From contig BDSL01000047.1 in the NCBI GenBank assembly GCA_003116995.1, forward strand, positions 310,001-374,000: DNA of 64,000 nucleotides, written 5' to 3'. Position 1 is the first letter of the stretch. Each line of letters starts with the position of its first letter. Below, one piece after another: positions 1-9,366 of the stretch. Source of the DNA: Yamagishiella unicocca. Its lineage: Eukaryota; Chlorophyta; Chlorophyceae; Chlamydomonadales; Volvocaceae. The notes beneath the pieces were generated by a model. The model saw only the letters and a list, made by a program, of their open reading frames with translations. It ran no database searches and was not told where the DNA came from. The translations under genes were made by a program, and so were the position numbers.

Positions 1-3000
1 TTCTTCCTGGAGGCGGTGGAGAGGAAGCTGTACGGATGGTGAGCGGCCGAGCACTGTGTGTACCCGGGGGGGTTACAATATTAGAACCGGTAACACGACG
101 GTGGGCCGCCGCCACACCCAACCCAACCCAACCCAACCCAACCCACGCTCTGGACACTCACCGGCCATTCGCCGCCGCCCCGCTCACTCATCCGTGATCC
201 TATGCCCTCCGCCTGTGTGCGCCACCCCGTCTCCTGTGTGTGCACCACCGCTTTTTAGTGCCGACCCACGGCCGACCCCCATGGCCGATCCTCTCATGCT
301 CCCCTTCCGCCTGCACCTCCAGCATGCATCTCGAAACGTCTTTCCTAAACGGTTTTCCTCGCATCCACGGGTCTTCCTCGAAACCTCCCTCCAAACCTCC
401 CTCCTCCGCCTCCTCCGCCCTCCGCCTCCTCCGCCTGCTTCTGGAAGGTTCTGGAAGTGCCCCAACGGCGACGAGTGCAAGTACCGACACGCTCTGCCCG
501 CGGGCTACGTGCTGAAGAGCCAGATGAAGGAGCTGCTGGAGGAGGTGTGGCAGGGGGGGGCTGTAGAAACCGTTGCCGCGGCCGGACAGTGTAGTCGGCG
601 CAAGTTGGTGCGGCCGAGGTCGGGGGGGCCCGGGAGAGGAAGTGACACAGGGGTCTGTGGGTCGGCTCTGAAGGGGTCAAGCAAAAGCGAAGGGCAGGAA
701 GCAGCCGGCGACTAGTTTTCGGACATGCGTTTGGATGTGTGCATGCCGGAGGGCTTGGGTTGGTTATCGCGTTACCTTTGGATGTCGTCCCTGGAGGGGA
801 TTTTGGGGGGGGGTCGCGATAAGACCCGTTTACATGACATTAAGGAGGCGGAGGGTGAACGGTTGTCTTGTTGCCGGATGCCTTGTTGCCGGATGCCTTG
901 TTGCCGGATGCCTTGTTGCCGGATGTCTTGTTGCCGGTTGTCGCCTTCAGCTGGTGCGGCGGCGCAGCGCCAGCACTTCCCCCTGATCGCTCTCGGAAGG
1001 TGTCCGCTGGCTGGCAAGCGGATGCGGGCGCTCGGCAATTAAATCTGGATCTGCATCTGTAGATGGACCTGGATCTGCGACTGCGGGGCGGAGCTCACTG
1101 CGACTGCCGTACACTGTCGCCGTGCTGCTGCCGTACCGTGCCCCACAGGAGGCTCGAAACGTGAAGGACATTGCTGAGGCCATCGAGGAGGAGCGAGCCA
1201 AGGTGGTGGCTCGGACGCCGGTGACGGAGCAGGTGGGTGCGCGACTGCTGCGGGGCCCCCATTGCTGCGGGCCCGACCCACGGTTCGCCGCTGACCCCCT
1301 TCCATTACACGGCAGCTAGCACACAGCCGGACACAGGCCTCATCGGATACAGGCCTCATTGTTTTGTGAGCTCGTTACTCAGCTCAGGACGGTTGGCTTG
1401 TCCACAGAGCTACAGAGCTGAGCTGCAGCTCGGGGATGCCTCGTGGGCGATACCCTTCGGTGCGCTTGTGTTTTCCCCACTGGCGCTTCTTAGCCCCCCC
1501 TCCAACCCCCCTCCAACCCCCCTCCAACCCCCTCCAACCCCCCTCCAACCCCCCTCCAACCCCCTCCAACCCCCTCCAACCCCCCTCCAACCCGCCGCCG
1601 CCCCCCCCTCGCCCCGCAGACTTTCCGGGTGTGGCACAAGGTCAAGAGCGAGGCCAAGGCAGCCAAGCGCGCTGCGGACGAGGAGGAGCGGCGCCGCAAG
1701 GGCGTGCTCAACGGCCGGGAGATCTTCATGCAGGCAAGCAGGGCGGACGGGGGCCCAAGCAGGGTGGACGGGGGCCCGGACCGAGGCATGGCGCTGCCAG
1801 CGGGCGGTCAGCGACCCCTCCCCCGGCCTGGCCTTCGGGCTCCCATCCACCCTCCCTGGACCGCCAACGAACCCTCGTCCCACCCGAACCCTAATGCGCC
1901 CGGGCCCCCCTCCTTTGCTGTCATCGGTTTTACTTATTACTTAAAACTTTACTTTGCCATTCGTGTTGCTTGAGTGTATTCCATATTTTGCTGTTTTGCT
2001 GCCCGGTGCCCGACCTACGGGTTTCCCCTCCAACCCTCCTCCACCCCCTCCCTGCGAATTGCCTTTTTACCCCTCCCTGGACCCCGGTAACCGGTTTGTT
2101 TCCTGCAACCTCCCTGGACCCCCGCAGGAGGGCTTCGTGGCCGCGGACGACGCCTCCGCCGCGGATGACTACTCGCGCGAGGAGGACGAGGAGAGCGCCA
2201 TCCGCGAGATGATGGCCAGGGCGACGGCGCAGGCGGAGGCGGCGAGGATGGCTCCGGAGCTGGAGCCAACACCCGGTGGGACGCGCTATGGGGCCGGGAG
2301 CTTGCAAGGAAAACCCGTGTAGGGGGGCGGGGGGCTGGGGGGGGGCTCGCTGCTGAGGGAGCCAGGGGGGCGGGGGAGGGGGTGGAGAAGGGTTGGAGAG
2401 GTGGGGGGGGAGTCACGGGGCGGCTAGCTGGTGGTTAGTGGAGCGTGTGTGCGGGTGCTATTGCGCGCTTTCACGTCGAAGCGGAGTCAAGGAAGCTGCA
2501 GGAGCCCGCCACTCCCCATGCGGTGTCTCTGAGTAGAAGCGGAAGCGTGGGCGCATACATGAAGCCACATCAGAGGACAACAGTGGATCCGGTGCTGAGG
2601 GGGATCCGGTGCTGAGGGGGCGGGAGGCGGGGTCGCAGGGAGGGAGGGGGGGGGCTGATGAGGGGGGGGGGGCGGGGGGGCGTTGTAGTGTCTATCTAGT
2701 GTCGCAGCTTCCTGTACGGAACGAGGGGCTGCGTCGCTGTCGTACGCCAAGGACAGCGCGTGATGGTGGGCGTTTTAGGGCAAGCAGCACCAACACCAAC
2801 ACCACCCAACACCAACACCACCCAACACCAGCATCACCCAATATCAAAACGGCCGCCAATACCACCAACACGAACCCCGCCGCCACAACCGCTGCCGTCG
2901 CCAGCACCACCACCAACACCACCGTTACACGCGGTGGCATGAAACCCCGGACCGCCCTGACTCCTCCTCCCTTCATTGACTTACTTAGCTCCCTCGCCGC

Positions 3001-3928
3001 GCAACCGTCCAACGACCTCGCACACACTGCCATAACGATGTGTTTGGTTGCAGAGGAGGACGAGGCAGCGGCAGCGGGGCCATCCGGATCCACCGCCGGG
3101 GGGCCATCCACGCACCTACACCTCGAAGACGGTGGGTCGCGACGAGGACGCAATTTCACGGGGTGGCATGAAAACCGTTGCCGCGAAAAGGACAGGATAG
3201 TTGGCGCATGTTCGGCGGACATTTCACGGACGGGGGGGGCATAGGGGCGGGTAATAGGTATAGTAAGTGTGATATCTCTGTGATCAACAGATGTATGAGG
3301 ATTCGGGGGAGTGGGGGCCCTGAGAGCTTTTCAGCGCGCACCACTCATCAAGCTGCGGTCCTGCTTGGTCCGCTGGCATCCCCGTGCCACGAAAAAACAC
3401 ATTTCTCCCCTTCCCCCCCGTGTTTTTCTCCCCCCGCCGCCACCCACGTGCGCCGCGAATGTTAAAAACGCAAACTAATCCGGTAGTTTGTTTCTTTTCC
3501 TCTAGCACGTCGGCGCCGGGCCGCTTCCATAGGTTTCCGGTAGCCAATTCAAGTTCTCCGGCATGCATACTTAGGAAGTGTCTTGTTTCAAAGCCATGTA
3601 GGCCAGCTAGTTTCTTTCACCCGCCTCCTGTGTCGTGTACACGCGTTCCCTCGCCGACTGCGGCCCCACCAAGCCTTGCCGAATCGCCGGACCGTTGCGT
3701 CGTGCATGGGTTTACGGGTTTACTCACCCCTGAGTGCCGCCGCCGTCCCCGCCACCGCGCGCAGACGAGGCGGAGGCCTTATTCGAAGGCGACGACGACG
3801 ACGATGACGACGAGATGATGGAGGACGACGATGATGAAGAGGACGAGGGGGATCTGGATGGGCTGGAGGACCACGTCAAGGGGATGCATGTGGGCGGCGG
3901 TGCAGCGGCCGGGGGGCAAGATGGATGA
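1..3928 (+). CDS. ZC3H15: ZC3H15/DFRP1-like CCCH zinc-finger protein, 3' part (six exons, 5' end outside window)
   Basis: Exons 1-38, 448-544, 1149-1232, 1620-1733, 2128-2275 and 3765-3928; phases close throughout and give the last 214 residues. Exons 1-2 join to read FFLEAVERKLYGW then FWKCPNGDECKYRHALPAG, the second CCCH finger and the invariant YRHALP block of the ZC3H15 (DRG family regulatory protein 1) family. Exon 2 ends GYVLKSQMKELLEE, and exons 3-4 carry the helical EEERAKV and NGREIFM segments seen in plant homologues. Exon 5 is acidic. Exon 6 is the typical Asp/Glu-rich tail (DDDDDDDEMMEDDDDEE) ending at TGA 3926-3928. In animals and yeast the family binds and stabilises the GTPase DRG1 on ribosomes; that role here is by homology. 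Intron 4 (1734-2127) starts with GC instead of GT (CAG|GCAAGC). The N-terminal finger and start codon lie upstream. Confidence 0.93.
112..145. repeat. (CCCAA)n microsatellite
   Basis: Five to six tandem CCCAA units in intron 1 of the ZC3H15-like gene. No function is apparent. Confidence 0.8.
240..385 (+). repeat. Dispersed repeat D1, long intronic copy
   Basis: Contains GTGCCGACCCACGGC, then GCATGCATCTCGAAACGTC and CGCATCCACGGGTCTTCC. The same blocks, often inverted, recur at 4385-4420, 16503-16572, 36613-36720, 56555-56630, 59685-59725, 60050-60110, 62820-62875 and 63178-63270. This copy lies in intron 1 of the ZC3H15-like gene. It looks like a short non-coding mobile repeat family; no terminal repeats or coding capacity were seen. 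Confidence 0.65.
868..945. repeat. 16-bp minisatellite, about 5 copies
   Basis: The unit CTTGTTGCCGGATGCC is repeated about five times, with small changes in the last copies. It lies in intron 2 of the ZC3H15-like gene. Confidence 0.9.
1495..1600. repeat. Polypyrimidine minisatellite (CCCCCTCCAAC)n before a splice acceptor
   Basis: About nine units of 10-12 bp, such as CCCCCCTCCAAC, fill the end of intron 3 and run up to the acceptor CCCCGCAG at 1612-1619. The array therefore forms the polypyrimidine tract of exon 4. Confidence 0.85.
3161..3215 (+). repeat. Dispersed repeat D2, intronic copy
   Basis: Core GGGTGGCATGAAAACCGTTG followed by a segment ending AGTTGGCGCATG. Related copies: 6358-6407, 61085-61135 and, inverted, 59261-59305. 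This copy lies in intron 5 of the ZC3H15-like gene. Confidence 0.55.
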
Positions 3929-4880
3929 GGCGGCGCGGGGACCGGGACCGGGAGGGCTGGGGCTGGGGCTAGCTGAGGTGAGGGGTTATAGGGATGCGGA
4001 TAGGGTTTTAAGGTGGTGAGGGCTTGCTTGTGAAGGTCAAGCCGCGTCGAAAGGAGTACCGAAAGAGGAGAATCCAAAGGATAGGAAGGATATGGTTATT
4101 ACGGATTGCGGTCTTGAGTGTGCTAAGCAGGCTGCTAGGTTCTGAAGGGCGCGCCGACGGCAGCGGTGGTTTCCTCGGAACGTCGGGGGCACAACCAGGG
4201 CGTTGCCCGGCACGGCAGCTACGGGGCTACGTTCATCATACATTGGTGGTTGCGGTTGTCGTCCGGTGCTGAGGCCGGTGCGGTTCGTACATGTGGTTTC
4301 GGAGGACAGGTAGACTGTCAGTTGTGGCGGACCCCCTCGATTACGCGGGTGGACCTATTTGCCCCGTGAGACTCCTCCCCCCCCCCTTCCCCAGGGGTTC
4401 TCGCATCCACGGGTCTTCCTCGCAACCCCACCCCCGATAGCCCCGGGGCGCTGCAAGAGCTGCCCCTAGGCAGGGGGGACGGGAAGGGGGGGGAGGGGGA
4501 ACCCCGAGTGAAACACCTTTGTGGGGGGGGAGAGCGAGGGGTGGGGTGAGGCGCGTGAGGCTTGTGCGGAATTATGCACCGCGCTCGCGCTAGCTGTGCC
4601 CCTTCGTCGCCCAACCCTGCGTCCTCGACAGCAGCAGACACGTGTAATGCATCAACCTGGACCCAGGACGCGGAATTAGGGGAGGGCGTTGTTTCCCCCT
4701 GATGACCCACACCACTGCGCCGCCGGCTACCTGCGCGGTCCTGAAGATCTGAGCTGCGCGATGTGGGTACGGATTGGAAGTTCGGAAACCGTATCGCGAG
4801 CCCAGCCGTACCGCATTCTGCGGTTATGGGAATGGTAGGGATCTAGACGGCTGCGAGGCTGTCAGCGCTCCCCTGCCAAA
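3929..4880. other. Intergenic stretch after the ZC3H15-like gene
   Basis: No convincing gene. A TGTAA motif, the usual volvocine polyadenylation signal, is at 4643-4647, about 715 nt after the stop codon, and could end the transcript. A partial D1 repeat is at 4385-4420. Confidence 0.4.
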
Positions 4881-5121
4881 CTAACGACACGTACGGAAAC
4901 GCACAGGGGGAGAAGGCGGGGACATCGTCCGTCCAGTGTGTAGAGGTCCCGCATACATTGCTTGTTGTACGTGGTCTAAGCGGCAGACGATTAGCAAGGT
5001 GGCGGAAGATTTGTCGGTGACGGTGACGATGAAGTCGGCGGTGCTGGTTGTTAAGGCGGCGAGGGTAGCATCGGGGAGGTTGGGCGAGGTGAAGGTGGAG
5101 GGGGCGTCGGGTGGTGGGAGG

Positions 5122-5828
5122 GCGGCGGTGATGTCGTCAACGAGGGTGCCCTCCCAGGCGGCGGTGATGTCATCAATGAGGGTGCCCTCCCAGGCGGTGA
5201 TGTCATCAATGAGGGTGCCCTCCCAGGCGGTGATGTCATCAACGAGGGTGCCCTCCCAGGTGGTGATGTCGTCAACGAGGGTGCCCGCCCAGGCGGTGAT
5301 GTCGTCAACGAGGGTGCCCGCCCAGGCGGCGGTGATGTCATCAATGAGGGTGCCCGCCCAGGCGGTGATGTCGTCAACGAGGGTGCCCGCCCAGGCGGTG
5401 ATGTCATCAACGAGGGTGCCCTCCCAGGCGGTGATGTCGTCAACGAGGGTGCCCGCCCAGGCGGTGATGTCGTCAACGAGGGTGCCCGCCCAGGCGGTGA
5501 TGTCGTCAACGAGGGTGCCCTCCCAGGCGGTGATGTCGTCAACGAGGGTGCCCTCCCAGGCGGTGATGTTGTCAACGAGGGTGCCCTCCCAGGCGGTGAT
5601 GTCGTCAACGAGGGTGCCCTCCCAGGCGGTGATGTCATCAACGAGGGTGCCCTCCCAGGCGGTGATGTCATCAACGAGGGTGCCCTCCCAGGCGGTGATG
5701 TCGTCAACGAGGGTGCCCTCCCAGGTGGTGATGTCGTCAACGAGGGTGCCCTCCCAGGCGGTGATGTCGTCAACGAGGGTGCCCTCCCAGGCGGCGGTGA
5801 TGTCATCAACGAGGGTGCCCTCCCAGGC
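5122..5828. repeat. 33/36-bp coding minisatellite, about 21 copies
   Basis: Units such as GGCGGTGATGTCGTCAACGA plus 13 bp. Most are 33 bp and a few 36 bp. Every length change is a multiple of three, so minus-strand frame AWEGTLVDDIT stays open through the array. Unit variants (GTC/ATC, TCC/GCC) are interspersed. Confidence 0.95.
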
Positions 5829-6357
5829 GGCGAGGGCGTGGTTCCAGAAGGTGGTGAGGTCCGCCCGCTGGGGCCCGGGGAAGATCGGGTACGAGCATGT
5901 GGTGAGGACGTGGCCGAGGCCGGGGTGCTGAAGGTCCGGATACTGGTGGCAGGCACAGGGCTTCGCCAGCCGGAGGGCCGCGAACTGCTCTCTGGTGAGG
6001 GTCTGGGCGAGGTGGGGGTAGGAGCGGAGGAGCTGGTGGCTGATAAAACCCGCTTTCCAGTGGACGGGGGGGGAGGGGGGAGCGGCGGAGGAGGGCGGGG
6101 AGGGCGTGCGGAAGCCAGAGCTTGGCTTTGAGGTCCGGGGCGCCGACGGGGGGGAGCTTGGCGTTGAGCACGCGGGAAAGGGGGTTGACGAGCCAGGACT
6201 GGAAGACGGGGTCGAGGCCCAAGTGGGACGGGGGGCAGGTGGTGACGGCGGAGTGGTATGAGGCGGGGACGGGGGGGCATGGGACCCGTGCAATGCGTGG
6301 TCGGGAGCGCAGAGGCCACCGTCCAGGACCAGCAACTCCTGCCGCTCGTCCGCAGGG

Positions 6358-6407
6358 GGTGGCATGAAGACCCGGTTACACGACATGGGCAGCTGGCGCA
6401 TAGGCTT
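6358..6407 (+). repeat. Dispersed repeat D2 copy
   Basis: GGTGGCATGAAGACCCGGTT followed by ACACGACATGGGCAGCTGGC, matching the copies at 3161-3215 and 61085-61135. Confidence 0.6.
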
Positions 6408-6578
6408 CGGACGCATGATCCCGGGCGCATGCTGGCGCACTTGGGGTGAGGGGGAGGCGAGCGAGGGGTCTGGGCCCACCATGTGCCGACTTGTGGGCCC
6501 GATGTATTCAATTGTGGTGCATCCGTCGCTGGACTTGGTATGGATCCACTCGGCTGGGCAAAGAATAGGCGGGTGCAA

Positions 6579-8674
6579 AGAGCGGCGCGTGAGTGTCTCC
6601 GTTTGTTGTCACACACCCCGCCCCGCCCCACCCCGGAGGAGGCCAAGAAGGGGTGGACGGCCGAGACCCCACCAGTCCAGCCAAAGGCACTCGGGCGAGA
6701 CCAGAGATCAGGAGCGGCCTACGCACAAACCCGCACCAGCACAGCGCGCGGAACCGCAACCAGATCACAGAACACGAGAAGAATTCGGACTACTGGCGCG
6801 TACAATGGACGAGCGGGCAGGCTCCAGAAAAATGCCGTTTCACCAACTGACTAGCACGGCTGTGACGTGATGTGGTGCGGTGTCGTACGGAGTTATGACG
6901 GAGTTGTGACGCGCCTGAGCTCATACAGTAGCGGACCTCCAAAACCTTTGCTACAGCTAGGTGACTCAGTATCTGTCCAACAACAGTCTTGGCTGATGAT
7001 GGGCGAAGCTTGCATGGGGCCGGAGAACTTCCCTCCCCTCGACACAGCAGCAACTGGGGTGAGCATGGAAGCTACTAGTAGCTGCCCAAATATGATCAGG
7101 GGGGCTCTGCTGGTAATGAGGGGCTGCTTGAGCTGCAGTTGGTGTATCGCTAATAGGGCGGCCATTTAGGCTATTTACCCCTGGAGCCATGAGCGCTAAA
7201 CCTTTGTGATGGCGATCGGATGCGTGGCTGGGCTTACATAACTGAAAGGATCATCGTCGTACATCCGAGCGCCACCGTGTGCTGATGGACTTACATGCCC
7301 CGAAATGCAGCGATGAACGCCGTGATATCGCGCTGACGGCCCATACACATTGCTGGCCCCCCGGAGGAGCCCCCGCCAACTACACTAGGCATCAGCGCCC
7401 ACCCGCACGGCCACCCCCAGCTGGTGTACGACGGCTTGACGAGCCACCGGGCAGCATCAGAAGTGATGCTGCGGAGGGGAGAGCTTAGTCCGGCATCACA
7501 CCAGGGCACTCGCCGCAACCATATGGAGAGGCCACTGCGCCTGCCCCCCATGTGGGAGTTGCCAAGCAAAGGAATCCCATCAACCGTAAGCCGCCACCCA
7601 CCATCCTTGCGGGGCTTCTCCCACCGCCCAATCCTCCGCCCAATCGATCATGCACACTTTCAACCAGGTTAAGTTGGCCAGTCTACTGGACCAGATCAGG
7701 GCTACGCGTAATAATGTCGAACCCTTTGGGCGATAGTTATTTTTCTTGTCTAAGGAACCTGAGTGTACAAACGCCTGTTTTACGTTTGGCGAGGCGAGGA
7801 GCCGCACGGCTCGTTTAGTCTGTTACCACCTGGGCTACACCCCCAGTCACGTGTAACACATCATCATCAATCCTCCGGAACGCGCCTTGCAGTGCAGACA
7901 GAGGCAAGCGCGAAGCCACCGCTCCCCCCAGCGCCTCTCAAACAAACAGGTCACTGCTGCCTCCCCCCCCCCGGGCGGGTCGGGGCGTCACCGCGTTTTT
8001 GCTCTCCCATCGCTAGATAGGCCCCTCACACAGTTCTCCCGCTTGCAACAAATACAAACCGACTTCGCAAAACATTTCCTTGCGCGGCGCGGGGTCCTCG
8101 TTTCCACTAGCCCAGGAGTGCCGCCGATTGAGTCTAAGCCGCCTCAGGTCGACATACTACTTCCGAGCGACTTTAGTCCTCCAGCATCTCCAAACGGCGC
8201 TTCTAGAAGGCGCTTGCACACGGTTTTCTCTTTCGTACAGGGGGTTCCTTCCCCAGCGCCTCTGGAATATACAGGTCACTGCTGGGCCCCCCATCGCCTC
8301 TCAAACATACATGTCACACACGGCCGCGCGAGCCGCCACCATTTCCGATAGCTGCATAAGCCCGACCACTTGCACTGACATACGTACTCGGAACCGGAAT
8401 AGGCGGCCACCCCTCCAGCCGCCACCCGAGGCGCGCACCCAGCAACACCCCCACGTCAGGGTGGTCGGGTGGCTCACACCCGCTGGCACCTCCCTGCCCG
8501 CCACCGCTGCCATCCACCACGGGGAGGGGATGTCCACCCACAGGCCGCATCGCACCACTTATTTAACCGTAGAAGCGTGGATAGTAGCAACCCAGTTGCA
8601 TGATTCCTTCTATCAAAGCCTGTTAGAGCCACTTCGGCTTAGCAGCCACTTTAGCAGATACTCCCTGACTCGAC
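6579..8674. other. Intergenic region without a recognised gene
   Basis: Open frames occur on both strands (for example 7165-6893 minus and 7424-7672 plus) but show no domain, no consistent splice pattern and no family I recognise. The short phrase CAGCGCCTCTCAAACAAACA recurs in altered form near 7930, 8250 and 8290. Nothing else is supportable. Confidence 0.4.
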
Positions 8675-9016
8675 ATGCACATGCCACCCCGGCCATCTCA
8701 GCCAGCAGGGTCCCACACAGCTGTTGCCCTCCCGCCTGCTGCAAACGGCACGGCAGGGTCCCAACAGTGGTGCCAGCAGCAGCAGCTGTCCAGTAGTACA
8801 TACAGCTGTCGGCGATGCAATCTACACGGCCACAGCGCACCCCATTGCCACCTGGTCGCACAGAGGTTGCTTTGCCGTTACCACCCCAGCAGCAAAGTGC
8901 GCAGCTCTACATTGCTTTCTGCACAGTATGCCAGCGCCGTCTTTCCGCTCTGTGGCAGCGAGGAGAGGGCGCGGGATGAGCTTCAAGGGGCCCGATGTCT
9001 CCTTTGGGGCTTGTAA
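8675..9016 (+). CDS. Small ORF with a CCHC zinc knuckle
   Basis: 113 codons from an ATG at 8675. Residues around 44-57 read CRRCNLHGHSAPHC, an exact CX2CX4HX4C zinc knuckle as in retroelement Gag and some RNA-binding proteins. The sequence before it is Pro/Ala/Gln-rich (QQWCQQQQLSSS). No other domain is visible, and the part after the knuckle may not be coding. It could be an exon of a Gag-like gene or a remnant; there is no protease, RT or terminal repeat nearby. It lies opposite in strand to the ankyrin gene whose 3' end is not defined. Confidence 0.35.
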   Translation: MHMPPRPSQPAGSHTAVALPPAANGTAGSQQWCQQQQLSSSTYSCRRCNLHGHSAPHCHLVAQRLLCRYHPSSKVRSSTLLSAQYASAVFPLCGSEERARDELQGARCLLWGL

Positions 9017-9366
9017 AGGGGGGAATGGCTCGAAGTAAAACCGCATTGGAAGTCAGGTTGCATTGGGAGGTAAACAAACCGCAGCTAGCGGTTCGTGTAT
9101 TGGAAGTGCTTGGGGGGGAGGTTCATGTAAGTATGTTCGTGACCCCTCCTAGGAAGCCGTTTAGTGTCCAACCGGCAGCCGGCATATGGATTCCAAGCAA
9201 GCCTTCTGGCCACATGCGCACAGCGGCCGCCCAATAATGTAGATGCGCCATCTATCACCACGGCCTTGGCGCAATTGAAAAAAGACACCTGGCCCGTGCG
9301 CAAGCTAAGGCATGGAGCACTATCCAGGTCCCCGCGCCGCTTCCGGCACCCACCCTCGGAACGCAC

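Larger units (their letters stand above)
4881..6578 (-). pseudogene. Retroelement polyprotein relic with in-frame 11-residue repeats
   Basis: Reading on the minus strand, a natural-looking segment holds PCACHQYPDLQHP then LGHVLTTC, a CxCH...GHVxT block that I recall from the region before the reverse transcriptase core of algal LINE/Penelope-type elements. It ends with TADFIVTVTDKSSATLLIVC, which resembles the VxxDKssN...VVC block preceding RT motif 1. Between them, WEGTLVDDITA is repeated about 21 times by a 33-bp minisatellite, all in frame. Upstream, plausible coding sequence (FQSWLVNPLSRVLNAKL, about 6222-6080) is in another frame, so a frameshift lies near the G-rich run at 6060-6090. 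No RT core (YxDD) follows below 4930, so the copy looks truncated. The family assignment is recalled and not proven; an unrelated host ORF remains possible. Confidence 0.4.

Noticed and set aside
5051..6646. Second long minus-strand frame (PGRAPSLTTSP repeats) and the plus-strand AVMSSTRVPSQ frame through the minisatellite
   Set aside because: They are other-frame readings of the 33-bp array. Only the WEGTLVDDITA frame connects to protein-like flanks.
7592..7602. CACCCACCAT on the plus strand as an snRNA promoter element
   Set aside because: No snRNA-like sequence lies 60-75 bp downstream, so the motif match is probably chance.
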